Positions 1 through 8,442 of a DNA stretch of 64,000 nucleotides are shown one piece after another. The position numbers and the translations under genes are program-made. The notes under the pieces are model-generated. The model ran no database searches and had not been told where the DNA came from. It worked only from the letters and a program-made list of their open reading frames with translations. Each line of letters opens with the position of its first letter. Position 1 is the stretch's first letter. The stretch comes from Velthaea sp965214335 (GTDB lineage: Bacteria; Vulcanimicrobiota; Vulcanimicrobiia; Vulcanimicrobiales; Vulcanimicrobiaceae): assembly GCA_965214335.1 (NCBI GenBank), contig CBDCBO010000008.1, positions 372,001 through 436,000 on the forward strand, given 5' to 3'.

Positions 1-677
1 CGATGCACCGTTGTCGGAATAACGTCGAACGGCATCTTCTTCATCGAGACCACATTATTCATCGCGCCGATCCGCGTGAGGAACGGTCGCAATTCGCTGG
101 GTGTCGCGGTGGCGAAGAGCATCGGGCAGTCAAGTTCTTCGAGCAGCCGCAAGTGCTCGCGTTCGTCAAAGGCGTTGACGTCGTCGATCACGAGCAGCGA
201 ACTGCGGTCGATGACGTCCCACCAATGCTTGCTCGACAGCATCATCGCCGACCCGCACACCACGCGAATCGAGCCGTCGGCGATGCCCGCATCGGCGGTT
301 CGGCGTTCGCCGGGCGACATACCGCCGTGCACCTGCGCAACGCCGAGCGGCGTCCCGGCCAGGCGTTCGTTAAAATAGGCGACGTGCTGGCGCACCAGGT
401 CGCGCGTCGGCGCGATCAAGCAGACGTAATTTTCTTCTTTGAGCACCGTATCCACGGCCACGCGCAGCATGACTTCGGTTTTTCCCGAGCCGGTCGGCGC
501 TTTGAGCAAAAACTCGAATACATCGTTATCGAGTGCGTTACAGATCGTATCGATCGCGGTTTGCTGGTCGCCGGTAAGCGTGAAGGCTTCACCAGGGCGA
601 ATGAGTTCGTGGGCGACCGCGACCGTCTGCGCGTTGCGGTCGATCGTCGACCAAATCTCGTCTTCTAGGATAGTAAT
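1..677 (-). CDS. SF2 DEAD/DEAH-like helicase, N-terminal part (runs off window)
   Basis: This minus-strand gene has no in-frame stop and continues past base 1; about 225 residues are visible. Walker A reads APTGSGKTEV near residue 55, followed by motif Ia APTRDLV, HGGMSPGERR, a motif II variant VIDDVNAFD and motif III FATATPS. These are the landmarks of superfamily 2 helicase domain 1. Motif II is DDVN rather than DEAD or DEAH, so ATPase competence is likely but the subfamily is unclear. It directly follows scpB and overlaps its 3' end by about 13 bases. No ATG, GTG or TTG lies in frame between the upstream TGA and Walker A. The coordinate given uses an ATT at 677-675; an indel or a further upstream start is possible. 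Confidence 0.75.
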   Translation of the reverse strand, partial: MTILEDEIWSTIDRNAQTVAVAHELIRPGEAFTLTGDQQTAIDTICNALDNDVFEFLLKAPTGSGKTEVMLRVAVDTVLKEENYVCLIAPTRDLVRQHVAYFNERLAGTPLGVAQVHGGMSPGERRTADAGIADGSIRVVCGSAMMLSSKHWWDVIDRSSLLVIDDVNAFDEREHLRLLEELDCPMLFATATPSELRPFLTRIGAMNNVVSMKKMPFDVIPTTVH

Positions 678-1372
678 ACGTTCTCGCTCTCATCACGACC
701 GGGCGGCTCACCGGAGCTGGGGCCCGGTTCCTCTTCGGCACCGGCCGCTGCGGCGCTTTCCGGCTCGCCGGTGTTTTCGCCGGTCGCTTCGGTCGCGCCG
801 GCGCCGGCTGCGCGCAGGCCGATCGGAAAGGCCAGCTCCGCCGGTCCGCTAGCGTCGATGTCGACCGGCGGCAACTCCTCGAGCGAACGCAGCCCGAACG
901 CCTCGAGAAACTCGGCGGTGGTCTTATATAAGATCGGGCGGCCGGCAACGTCTTTGCGCCCCGCTTCCGACAAGAACCGGCGGTCGACCAACGTCGAGAG
1001 CACCGAATCCGCGCTCACGCCGCGAATGCCCTCGATGTCGCCCTTGGTCACCGGCTGCATGTACGCGACGATGGCCAGCGTCTCGAGCGCCGCCGGCGAC
1101 AGATTCGTCTTAGGCGGCATCAAGTACGCTTCCACGGCCGTGCGCGCCGCCGGCGAACTCGTGAAGCGATAGCCGCCGGCCAGCTCGCGCAAAACGATGC
1201 CGCGCTGCGCGTACTCGGCGTCGATCTGCTGCAAAGCCACCGAAACGTCAGCTTCCTCGGCGCCCGTCAAGCGGGCCAGCGTTTTGATCGACAGGGCCTC
1301 GGAGGCGACAAACAAGACCGCTTCGATGGCACGCGTCAGACTGCCGGTCTCCAGCAACTCCGCCTGCATCAT
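665..1372 (-). CDS. scpB: segregation and condensation protein B
   Basis: The 235-residue product matches ScpB, the winged-helix dimer that works with ScpA and SMC in chromosome condensation. The diagnostic stretch ALETLAIVAYMQPVTKGDIE and the following GV..DSVLSTLVDR and GRPILYKTT.EFLEAFGL lie around residues 95-165. The C-terminal 65 residues are a low-complexity Ala/Gly/Glu tail beyond the usual domain. Its ATG overlaps the scpA stop by four bases (ATGA, 1369-1372), so the two are translationally coupled. The helicase gene follows in the same direction. Confidence 0.95.
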   Translation of the reverse strand: MMQAELLETGSLTRAIEAVLFVASEALSIKTLARLTGAEEADVSVALQQIDAEYAQRGIVLRELAGGYRFTSSPAARTAVEAYLMPPKTNLSPAALETLAIVAYMQPVTKGDIEGIRGVSADSVLSTLVDRRFLSEAGRKDVAGRPILYKTTAEFLEAFGLRSLEELPPVDIDASGPAELAFPIGLRAAGAGATEATGENTGEPESAAAAGAEEEPGPSSGEPPGRDESENVLLS

Positions 1373-2103
1373 GCGACCGCCGGCAGCAATTCGATATCGT
1401 CGAACGCCGCGGGTTGATTGAACCGCAGCCGGCCGCGCCGCACCAGTTCGAGTACGGCCAAGAAGGTCACGATGATGGCCGGCCGGTCGAGTTCGGCAAC
1501 GAGCGCGAAGAAGCCGGCGCTGCCGTTCGTCCGCACCGTTCGCATCACACTTTCCATCTGTTCGATGAGTGAAATGCGCTCGCGCACGATGGTTCGCTTT
1601 TCCGGCTTGGCCGCCCGCAAGGCCGCGCCGAGCGCCGCCGCCAGCTTGGCCGGATCGACGCGATAGCGTTGCACGAGCTCGGTCGTCGAGTCACCGCCTT
1701 CGGGCCGCACGTAATACGCGGCGGCGTCGAGCGCGCGCGTGCGCAGATCGAGGCCCGCATCACGATATTTGGAATAGGCGATGAGCCGTTCGCGCAGCCG
1801 CGCTTCAACGACCTGGGCGGACTCTTCGGCGTCCTCGAATTCGAGTGGAATCGGCGGCAGCAGCGCTTTCGACTTGATGAAAACCAGGGTCGCGGCAATG
1901 ACCAAATAGTCGGCCGCCAACTCGACATCGATATCGTGCATCGCGGCGATGAACGTGAAATACTGGTCGGCCATCGTCGCCAGCGGCACGGTGGCGATAT
2001 CCAATTGCTGCTCGCGTACCAAGTTGAGCAGCAGATCGAGCGGCCCATCGAAAACGTCGAGTGAGACACGCAGCGTGCGTGGTGGTGATGCGAGCGAAGT
2101 CAA
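1369..2103 (-). CDS. scpA: segregation and condensation protein A
   Basis: The 244-residue kleisin-family ScpA bridges the SMC heads and binds ScpB. The N-terminus shows the typical FDGPLDLLLNLVREQQLDI and ATMADQYFTFI segment, and the C-terminus the winged-helix FLAVLELVRRGRLRFNQ. It starts within the last codons of the Nudix gene (ATGA overlap, 2100-2103) and is followed with the same overlap by scpB. This gives a compact Nudix-scpA-scpB-helicase operon. Length and motifs are normal for the family. Confidence 0.95.
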   Translation of the reverse strand: MTSLASPPRTLRVSLDVFDGPLDLLLNLVREQQLDIATVPLATMADQYFTFIAAMHDIDVELAADYLVIAATLVFIKSKALLPPIPLEFEDAEESAQVVEARLRERLIAYSKYRDAGLDLRTRALDAAAYYVRPEGGDSTTELVQRYRVDPAKLAAALGAALRAAKPEKRTIVRERISLIEQMESVMRTVRTNGSAGFFALVAELDRPAIIVTFLAVLELVRRGRLRFNQPAAFDDIELLPAVA

Positions 2104-2588
2104 CCGGCGCTCGAATCCCTCACCGATTCAACCGGGGCCACCGGTTCGCCGCCGAACAGATTGGAACGATCGTGCTCGATCCACTCGAGCGCGAGATCGA
2201 CCAATCGCTTTTCGTTCACGTATTTGAGCGACCGCTTGGCAAGTTTGATCTCGAACCAGCGAGCCTCGTCGACTTCATGGTCGTGGTTGGCGGTATCGCC
2301 GGACAAGTAATTCATCAGATAAAAGTGGACGGACTTCTTGTGCTTGGTCCGGTTCAAGTAAAACCAGTACGAAATATCGGACAGCTTGATTAAAATCTCC
2401 GCCCAGCAACCGGTTTCCTCGCGCACTTCGCGCAAAGCGGCTTGCTCGTGCGTCTCACGCGCTTCGACATGACCTTTGGGCAACGACCAAACGCGCGGCA
2501 TCCCGCGCCCAATCAAGAGGGCTTCGAGATCCACTCCGTTCCGCCGTAGGACCAAGCCTCCGGCCGACACCTCGTACTTGATGCGCAT
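2100..2588 (-). CDS. Nudix hydrolase
   Basis: This is a 162-residue protein with a complete Nudix box: GHVEARETHEQAALREVREETG matches GX5EX7REUXEEXGU at about residues 39-60. Such enzymes hydrolyse nucleoside diphosphates linked to another moiety; the exact substrate cannot be read from sequence. The sequence LPKGHVEARE is common in diadenosine-polyphosphate or general housecleaning Nudix proteins. It is the first gene of the Nudix-scpA-scpB-helicase unit. Its start is 22 bases downstream of an inverted repeat at 2611-2632. Confidence 0.9.
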   Translation of the reverse strand: MRIKYEVSAGGLVLRRNGVDLEALLIGRGMPRVWSLPKGHVEARETHEQAALREVREETGCWAEILIKLSDISYWFYLNRTKHKKSVHFYLMNYLSGDTANHDHEVDEARWFEIKLAKRSLKYVNEKRLVDLALEWIEHDRSNLFGGEPVAPVESVRDSSAG

Positions 2589-2610
2589 GGATCGCTTTCC
2601 GACAAATAAG

Positions 2611-2632
2611 CCCGAGGTGCGATACGCTCGGG
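2611..2632. promoter_or_regulatory. inverted repeat upstream of the Nudix-scpAB operon
   Basis: CCCGAG (2611-2616) and CTCGGG (2627-2632) form a perfect 6-bp inverted repeat with a 10-base spacer in the 5' region of the Nudix gene. It could be an operator or a 5' UTR hairpin. The base tract after it on the minus strand (CTTATTTGTC) is too weak for a clear terminator. Otherwise the 276-base gap 2589-2864 shows nothing recognisable. Confidence 0.3.
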
Positions 2633-2864
2633 AGTTGTTCTGATTCTAGCACCCAGCCCCAAGAAGGCGGCGCGCCGGGCGGGCCCGATTTCCGCCGAGA
2701 ACATCGCTTCCGAACGGCCGGCCGGCGCGGCTCGCTTGATTACCTGCTTTGACATGCCACCACCCAGCCGCTCGGTTTCGCCGGTCGCACGGATACCGGC
2801 CTTCGGCAGCGTTGGCTTTACCTCACACCGCGGCCGGCGGCGATCTCAGGATGAAGTTGCCGAA

Positions 2865-4382
2865 TCAGACCGTGCTGCCGGCCGTAACTTCCGGGGCGCG
2901 CCAGCGTAGATCCGGTTGCCGGGCCGCGCGCGTTTCATCGATCCGGGCAACGACGGTGTTGACCGGCGCGGCGAGGACCACCGCCGGGTCGGATTGCGCC
3001 GTCGCGATGATGTCGCGGAACGCCGCGATGAACGCGTCGAGCGTTTCTTTCGATTCCGTTTCGGTCGGCTCGATCATCAAGCACTCGGCGACGAGCAAGG
3101 GGAAGTAAACGGTCGGCGCATGGAAGCCGCGGTCCAGCAGCGCCTTACCGATGTCGAGCGCCCGTACGCCGGTCGCGCGTTTGAGCCCCTGGGCCGAAGC
3201 GACGAACTCGTGGCGGCAGTATTCGTCGTACGGTGTTTCGATGATGTCCTTGATCGACGCCCGCACGTAGTTCGCGTTGAGCACCGCTAACTTCGAGACG
3301 CCGGTGAGCCCGGCAAAGCCGTTGGCGTAGACGTACGCCAACGCGCGCACCATATGCGCGAAATTCGACCAGAACGAGCGCATCGAACCGATCGAGAGCG
3401 GTCGCGTAAACTCCAGCCGGAACGTTTTTCCGGCTGACGGTTCCCAGCCGCCGGCGCCGGTCGACTCGTTGCACACCACGACGGGCGCGGGAAGAAACGG
3501 AACCAAGTGCTGCGCCACGCCGACGGGACCCGCGCCGGCGCCGCCGCCGCCGTGCGGAATCGAAAACGTTTTGTGCAGGTTGAGGTGCATGAGGTCGAAG
3601 CCCATGTCGCCCGGCCGCGCGTTGCCCATGAGCGCGTTGGCGTTGGCGCCGTCGTAGTACATCAACCCGCCCGCCGCATGAACGGCATCGGCGATCTCCT
3701 TGATCTGATCCTCGAACAAGCCCAGCGTGTTGGGATTGGTCATCATGCAGACGGCCGTATCGGGGCCGATCGCCGCCTTGATCTCAGCGAGCGAAACCCG
3801 GCCGCGCGCGTCGGATTTGAGCGACACGACCCGATAGCCCACCATCGCCGCCGAGGCCGGGTTGGTGCCGTGCGCGGTGTCCGGAACAATGACGGTCCGC
3901 CGGGTCGCCGCGGCGCCGATCCGCTTGAAATACGCCTTTGCGATCAGCAGCGCGGTCAGCTCGGCATGCGCGCCGGCGGCGGGATTGAGCGAGAAAGCAG
4001 CCATCCCGAAGAGCGACGCCAGGCTGCGTTCGAGCTCCCACATGATGGCCAGCGCCCCTTGGGCCAACTCATCGGGCGCGAACGGATGCAGGTCGCGCAG
4101 CGCCGGCAGGTTCGCCATCGCGTCGTTGATGCGCGGATTGTATTTCATCGTACACGAGCCCAGCGGATAAAAGCCGAGGTCGATGGCAAACGTCTTGTGC
4201 GACAAGCGCGTGAAATGGCGGTTGACGTCAAGCTCGGTATTATCCGGCAGCGGCAGCGTCTCGCGCAGCAGCTCAGCCGGCAGAAAATTATCCAACGGCG
4301 GCCCCGGCGGCACGTAACGGTTGGCGCGTCCGGCTTGGCCTAAGTCGAAAATGAGCGGCGTATCAAATGCGAGTTGTTGCAT
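2865..4382 (-). CDS. gcvPB: glycine dehydrogenase (decarboxylating), subunit 2
   Basis: This is the PLP-binding half of the two-subunit P protein of the glycine cleavage system, 505 residues. It shows GFYPLGSCTMKYNPR near residue 70, DTAHGTNPASAAM, MMTNPNTLGLFE, and the PLP-lysine region LMHLNLHKTFSIPHGGGG near residue 265. It overlaps gcvPA by 20 bases, as is usual when GcvP is split. Together with gcvPA it decarboxylates glycine and transfers aminomethyl to lipoyl-GcvH. It is the last gene of the speD-speE-gcvT-gcvH-gcvPA-gcvPB run. Confidence 0.97.
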   Translation of the reverse strand: MQQLAFDTPLIFDLGQAGRANRYVPPGPPLDNFLPAELLRETLPLPDNTELDVNRHFTRLSHKTFAIDLGFYPLGSCTMKYNPRINDAMANLPALRDLHPFAPDELAQGALAIMWELERSLASLFGMAAFSLNPAAGAHAELTALLIAKAYFKRIGAAATRRTVIVPDTAHGTNPASAAMVGYRVVSLKSDARGRVSLAEIKAAIGPDTAVCMMTNPNTLGLFEDQIKEIADAVHAAGGLMYYDGANANALMGNARPGDMGFDLMHLNLHKTFSIPHGGGGAGAGPVGVAQHLVPFLPAPVVVCNESTGAGGWEPSAGKTFRLEFTRPLSIGSMRSFWSNFAHMVRALAYVYANGFAGLTGVSKLAVLNANYVRASIKDIIETPYDEYCRHEFVASAQGLKRATGVRALDIGKALLDRGFHAPTVYFPLLVAECLMIEPTETESKETLDAFIAAFRDIIATAQSDPAVVLAAPVNTVVARIDETRAARQPDLRWRAPEVTAGSTV

Positions 4383-5724
4383 GCGAAACCTCCGCTAGCG
4401 CGCTGACGAGCGAATCGATCTCCGCACTCGTCGTCAACTCGGTGGCCGTTACCAGGACGCAATCCGCAAGTTCGGGATAGAACCGGCCCAGATCCAACCC
4501 GCCCAGAATACGCTTCTCGCGCAACGCGGCCAGCACGTCGCCGGCCCGGCCCGGCAAAGCGACGACACATTCATTGAACACCGGAGCGCTAAAGCGCCGC
4601 CGAACGCCCGGCAGCGCGGTAAGCTTGGTCAGCAGTTCGTGCGTGCGGGCCAGATTGTGCGCCGCGCAGTCACGTAGTCCCGTCGCGCCCATCGCGGCGA
4701 GGTAAATCGTCGCGCATAACGCGCAATGTGCCTGATTGGTGCAAATGTTCGACGTTGCTTTTTCGCGCCGGATATGTTGCTCGCGCGCTTGCAACGTCAG
4801 GGTGAAGGCCGGCCGGCCGTTTTTATCCACCGTCTTCCCGACCAGGCGACCGGGAATGCGGCGCAGCTGCTCGCTGCGCGTGGCGATAAAACCAACGTGC
4901 GGCCCGCCATAGGCCATCGCCACGCCGAATGACTGGCCTTCACCCACGGCGATATCGACGCCCCACTCACCCGGTGCGCGCAGCGCGCCGAGCGACATCG
5001 CTTCGGCGACGACGCCGATGACTAACGTGCCGGTCGACGTCGCCACCCGTTTGGCATCGGCGCCGAGCATGTCGACGGCGCCGAAGAAATTCGGTGATTG
5101 CACGACGACCGCGGCGTAGCGCTGATCGGCCAGCCGTGCTTCGAGCGTGCTCGCATCGGTCGTTCCGTCGCTCGCGTACGGCAACTCATCGACGGTGAGA
5201 TCTAGACCTTCGGCGTAGGTGCGTAACACGGTGCGGTAATTTGGGTGAACGGCCGCCGAGACGAGCAGCGCCTTACGGTCGGTTGCGTTGACCGCCATGA
5301 TCGCGCCTTCGGCGAGTGCCGTGGCGCCGTCATAAACGGACGCGTTCGCGACATCTAAACCGGTGAGCAACGCGATGTACGTCTGCCACTCGTAAATTGC
5401 TTGCAGATACCCTTGCGACACTTCGGCTTGGTACGGGGTGTACGCGGTCAAAAATTCGCCGCGCATCGCCAGCGCGCCGACGATCGGGGGCGTGTAGTGC
5501 CGGTACGCCCCGGCGCCCAGGAACGACGTAAACGTCGCGGCCGGTGTGCGCGCGGCAAACGCGTCGAAGGTTGCGGCAATCTCGGACTCAGCGCGAGCCG
5601 GCGCCACCGAAACGGCGTCGCGCAAAGCAACCGCGTCGGGGACGGCGACGAGTTCGTCGAGCGATTCTGCGCCGATGACGTGCAGCATCGCGGCAATATC
5701 ACTTGCGGTGTGAGGCGTATAAAT
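4363..5724 (-). CDS. gcvPA: glycine dehydrogenase (decarboxylating), subunit 1
   Basis: This is the N-terminal half of the split glycine decarboxylase. It carries FLGAGAYRHYTPP, the FLTAYTPYQAEVSQG region and TSNICTNQA near residue 340. The conserved family N-terminus (Y-T-P-H-T-ASDIAAMLHVIG) lies upstream of the first ATG (5688) with no ATG, GTG or TTG in frame after the TAG at about 5738. An ATT at 5724-5722 lies six bases after a GGAG (5734-5731) and would give M-Y-T-P-H-T, exactly the family start. I therefore extend the gene to 453 residues with an AUU start. The 3' end overlaps gcvPB by 20 bases; 112 bases separate it from gcvH. Confidence 0.93.
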   Translation of the reverse strand: MYTPHTASDIAAMLHVIGAESLDELVAVPDAVALRDAVSVAPARAESEIAATFDAFAARTPAATFTSFLGAGAYRHYTPPIVGALAMRGEFLTAYTPYQAEVSQGYLQAIYEWQTYIALLTGLDVANASVYDGATALAEGAIMAVNATDRKALLVSAAVHPNYRTVLRTYAEGLDLTVDELPYASDGTTDASTLEARLADQRYAAVVVQSPNFFGAVDMLGADAKRVATSTGTLVIGVVAEAMSLGALRAPGEWGVDIAVGEGQSFGVAMAYGGPHVGFIATRSEQLRRIPGRLVGKTVDKNGRPAFTLTLQAREQHIRREKATSNICTNQAHCALCATIYLAAMGATGLRDCAAHNLARTHELLTKLTALPGVRRRFSAPVFNECVVALPGRAGDVLAALREKRILGGLDLGRFYPELADCVLVTATELTTSAEIDSLVSALAEVSHATTRI

Positions 5725-5836
5725 AGCGAACTCCAGCTAGACGGCGAACGGAGCGGTCGTGGCTCGACCGAACCGTAACCGTAGTTTAGACCGGAGGCGG
5801 ACCGGAACCGTTTTTATCGCTGCTTGAATGACCGAC

Positions 5837-6238
5837 TCACTCGACGGTCAGCGCGTCGTAATGTTCGGGCGACAACAGGTTCCCGGTTTCCGATTGGTCG
5901 GTCACGCGCAGCTTGAACATCCAGCCCTCGCCGAACGGCTCCCGGTTGAGCAGTGCGGGATCGCCTTCGAGCGCGGGATTGACTTCGAGCACTTCGCCCC
6001 CGATTGGGGTGTAAATGTCCGACACCGCCTTGACGGATTCGACCACGCCGATATTGCCGAACTGGGACAACGTCGCGCCGACGCGCGGCAGCTCGACATA
6101 AACGATATCACCGAGCGAGTTTTGCGCGTAGTCGGTTATGCCGATGGTCGCAGTTTCGCCATCCATCTTGACCCATTCGTGTTCTTTGCTGTACAGCAAG
6201 CCGGCCGGCTGGGACACATCAATCTCCTGTTTCGTCAA
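5837..6238 (-). CDS. gcvH: glycine cleavage system H protein
   Basis: The 133-residue lipoyl carrier protein has the hallmark KEHEWVKMDGETATIGITDYAQ N-terminal strand and the lipoylation site GVVESVKAVSDIYTPI, with the acceptor lysine near residue 67. It accepts the aminomethyl group from GcvPA/PB and hands it to GcvT. It lies 72 bases after gcvT and before gcvPA in the same direction. The length is typical. Confidence 0.97.
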   Translation of the reverse strand: MTKQEIDVSQPAGLLYSKEHEWVKMDGETATIGITDYAQNSLGDIVYVELPRVGATLSQFGNIGVVESVKAVSDIYTPIGGEVLEVNPALEGDPALLNREPFGEGWMFKLRVTDQSETGNLLSPEHYDALTVE

Positions 6239-6310
6239 CCTGGAAAGGGTACGTCGCCAAGCGGTCGCGACGACTTTTGCTTTGACGCTGATCGCCGTGC
6301 GGCAGTTGCG

Positions 6311-7411
6311 CTACGTGGGCCGGCGGTAGAACGGGAGCGGGGCCACCGTGGCGGGGTAGCGCGAGCCGCGAATCTCGACGTCGAGACGCGTTCCGGCCGG
6401 CACCGCCGCCGGCGCCAGCAGCGCGGTCGCGACGTTCTTATTGTCCACCGACGGCGCCAGCGATCCGCTGCGCACCTCGCCCACGCGTTGGTCGCCGCTA
6501 TACACCGGATAACCGCTGCGGGCCGGAATGCGGCCGTCCAGAATCAGACCCGCGATGCGATCGTAGGTCGCGGCCGCCTGCTGAGCTTCGAGCGCCGCCC
6601 GGCCCGTGAACGCCGGCTTGGCAAATTTCACCGCCCAGCCGAGCCCCGCTTGCAGCGGCGTGATCTCGGCCGTGAGCTCGTGTCCGTACAGCGGCATTCC
6701 GGCTTCGAGCCGCAGGACGTCGCGCGCTCCGAGACCGGCGGGTTCGAGTCCCACCGGCCGGCCGGCCGCGAGCAGCGCGTCCCAGATATCAGTGGCAAAT
6801 TCGGCGGCACAAAACAGCTCGAAACCGTCCTCGCCGGTGTAACCGGTGCGCGCCAGCAGAATGTCGACACCGCCCAGTTTGGTCTCCACACATGAGTAGT
6901 ACTTCATCGGCGCGAGGTCGATCGGAACGAACGGCTGCAACAGCGCGACCGAGCGCGGTCCTTGAAGCGCGATCAGTCCGCGCTCGCCGTGTTCGTTCAC
7001 CAGCGTCACACCTGGTGCGGAAGCGGCATTCACGACGTCCCACATTTTTTCGGCATTGGCCGCATTTACGACGAGCAGCCAGCGCTCGGCATCGAGCCGA
7101 TAGAAAATAACGTCGTCGAGCGCGCCGCCGCGATCGTTGGTGAACACGTTGTAACGCGCTTGGCCCGGCTTCATGTTGGCCACCAGATTCACGGTTAGCG
7201 CTTCGGCCCAGGCGCCGACGCCGGGACCGTGCAAGCCGAACTGCGCCATGTGCGAGAGATCGAACAAGCCGGCTCGCTGCCGTACGGCCGCATGTTCGCC
7301 TAAGATACTCGTGTAGGAAACGGGCATCTCGAACCCGCCGAACGGTACGAGCTTGGCGCCCAGCGCGCGGTGCGCTTCAAATAACGAGGTCCGGCGAATC
7401 GTTTCGGGCAT
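6311..7411 (-). CDS. gcvT: aminomethyltransferase (glycine cleavage T protein)
   Basis: The 366-residue T protein transfers the methylene group from aminomethyl-GcvH to tetrahydrofolate and releases ammonia. Visible landmarks are LFEAHRALGAKLVPFGGFEMPVSY at the N-terminus, GLFDLSHM, the folate-site region TGYTGEDGFELF and the C-terminal VGEVRSGSLAPSV barrel. The start at ATG 7411 is preferred over an upstream ATG at 7435 because family alignment begins at about TSLF and GGAAC lies about ten bases before it. It follows speE by 45 bases; no glycine riboswitch fold was recognised in that short gap. Confidence 0.95.
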   Translation of the reverse strand: MPETIRRTSLFEAHRALGAKLVPFGGFEMPVSYTSILGEHAAVRQRAGLFDLSHMAQFGLHGPGVGAWAEALTVNLVANMKPGQARYNVFTNDRGGALDDVIFYRLDAERWLLVVNAANAEKMWDVVNAASAPGVTLVNEHGERGLIALQGPRSVALLQPFVPIDLAPMKYYSCVETKLGGVDILLARTGYTGEDGFELFCAAEFATDIWDALLAAGRPVGLEPAGLGARDVLRLEAGMPLYGHELTAEITPLQAGLGWAVKFAKPAFTGRAALEAQQAAATYDRIAGLILDGRIPARSGYPVYSGDQRVGEVRSGSLAPSVDNKNVATALLAPAAVPAGTRLDVEIRGSRYPATVAPLPFYRRPT

Positions 7412-7456
7412 GCACGATCCGTTCCGCCGCCGCACGCAGCTAGGCCTTTACGGCGC

Positions 7457-8347
7457 TTAAACGAACACGTCGCCGGTGCGCGCGAGCTCGCGGCGCAAAT
7501 ACAGCGGCAGGCTGAAAATACGCCGATGCGTTTCGCCGTCGTAAAAGTAATTCTCGCCACGCAGTTGCGCGACGTACGCATCGACCGTTCGCGGATCGAG
7601 CGTCGCGACGTTAACGCCGTCACTGCAGGCGATGAACGCCCAGTCGTTGTCGAAGGCCGGCACGTGCGTGTAAAAGCTCGCAACGTGCGTGAAATGCGCC
7701 CGCAGCGAACGGACCATCTTCGCGTGCAACGCCATATTGTGGAAACCGGCGGTGCTGGCCTGAAGCACGTAGACGCCGCCCGGCGCCAGGCGCGCGGCAA
7801 TGCCGGCGAACACCTCGCCGTTGAAGAGCGGAAACGATGGTGAATCGGCGAGCGGCTCGGTCAAATCGGAGATCACCGCACCATAGATGCCGCGATCCGT
7901 TTTGAGGAACGCCAGCGCGTCACCGACGATCAAGCGCGCGCGCGGGTCGTCGAAGGCACCGTCCGACCACTCCGGCAAGTACTTCTTCGATACGTCGACC
8001 ACATCGCCGTCGATATCGACCATCGTGCAGCGGCGGACCGCCGGATGGCGCAGCACTTCGCGCAATGTCGCGCCCTCGCCACCGCCTAAAATAAGCACTT
8101 CGGACCGATCCGCGATCGCGGCCAGCGCCGGATGCACGAGCGACTCGTGGTAGATCTTCTCATCGTGCTGCGAGCTCTGCGTATCGCCGTCGAGCACGAG
8201 CATCTTGCCGAACGTTGCCGTACGCAGCACGGCAATACTTTGAAACGGCGTGCGGCCCGAATAATACACTTCTTCGATGGCGTGGTGGTGGTATTCCGTC
8301 GGCGCGAACTCCTCGACATACCACTGGAAATGTTCGGTCTTGGGCAA
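7457..8347 (-). CDS. speE: spermidine synthase-like aminopropyltransferase
   Basis: This 296-residue enzyme is of the SpeE fold and transfers aminopropyl from decarboxylated SAM to putrescine or a related amine. It shows FGKMLVLDGDTQSSQHDEKIYHE, the SAM-site GGGEGATLREVLRH, VDIDGDVVDV and the catalytic aspartate stretch ISDLTEP. The TTG at 8347 is chosen because GGAGGA sits eight bases upstream and the family alignment starts at LPKTEHFQW; a longer frame to 8398 lacks such a site. DLTEP instead of the usual DPxGPA leaves the amine acceptor uncertain. It follows speD in the same operon. Confidence 0.93.
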   Translation of the reverse strand: MPKTEHFQWYVEEFAPTEYHHHAIEEVYYSGRTPFQSIAVLRTATFGKMLVLDGDTQSSQHDEKIYHESLVHPALAAIADRSEVLILGGGEGATLREVLRHPAVRRCTMVDIDGDVVDVSKKYLPEWSDGAFDDPRARLIVGDALAFLKTDRGIYGAVISDLTEPLADSPSFPLFNGEVFAGIAARLAPGGVYVLQASTAGFHNMALHAKMVRSLRAHFTHVASFYTHVPAFDNDWAFIACSDGVNVATLDPRTVDAYVAQLRGENYFYDGETHRRIFSLPLYLRRELARTGDVFV

Positions 8348-8442
8348 CGGGATTCTCCTCCGGCACTCGACGCCGGCAAGTCGCGGCGGGACACGCAAAC
8401 GGCCGGCATCGCTGCCGGCCGTCGAGCGTATCGCGCCGCGTG

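Noticed and set aside
3..668. long plus-strand open frame antisense to the helicase
   Set aside because: Typical high-GC shadow: no start context, Arg/His-rich composition, while the opposite strand has helicase motifs.
2513..2755. 80-codon minus-strand frame across the Nudix start
   Set aside because: Most of it is out of frame with a well-supported gene and the rest shows no family features.
7412..7456. glycine riboswitch before gcvT
   Set aside because: The gap after speE is only 45 bases, too short for the aptamer fold.
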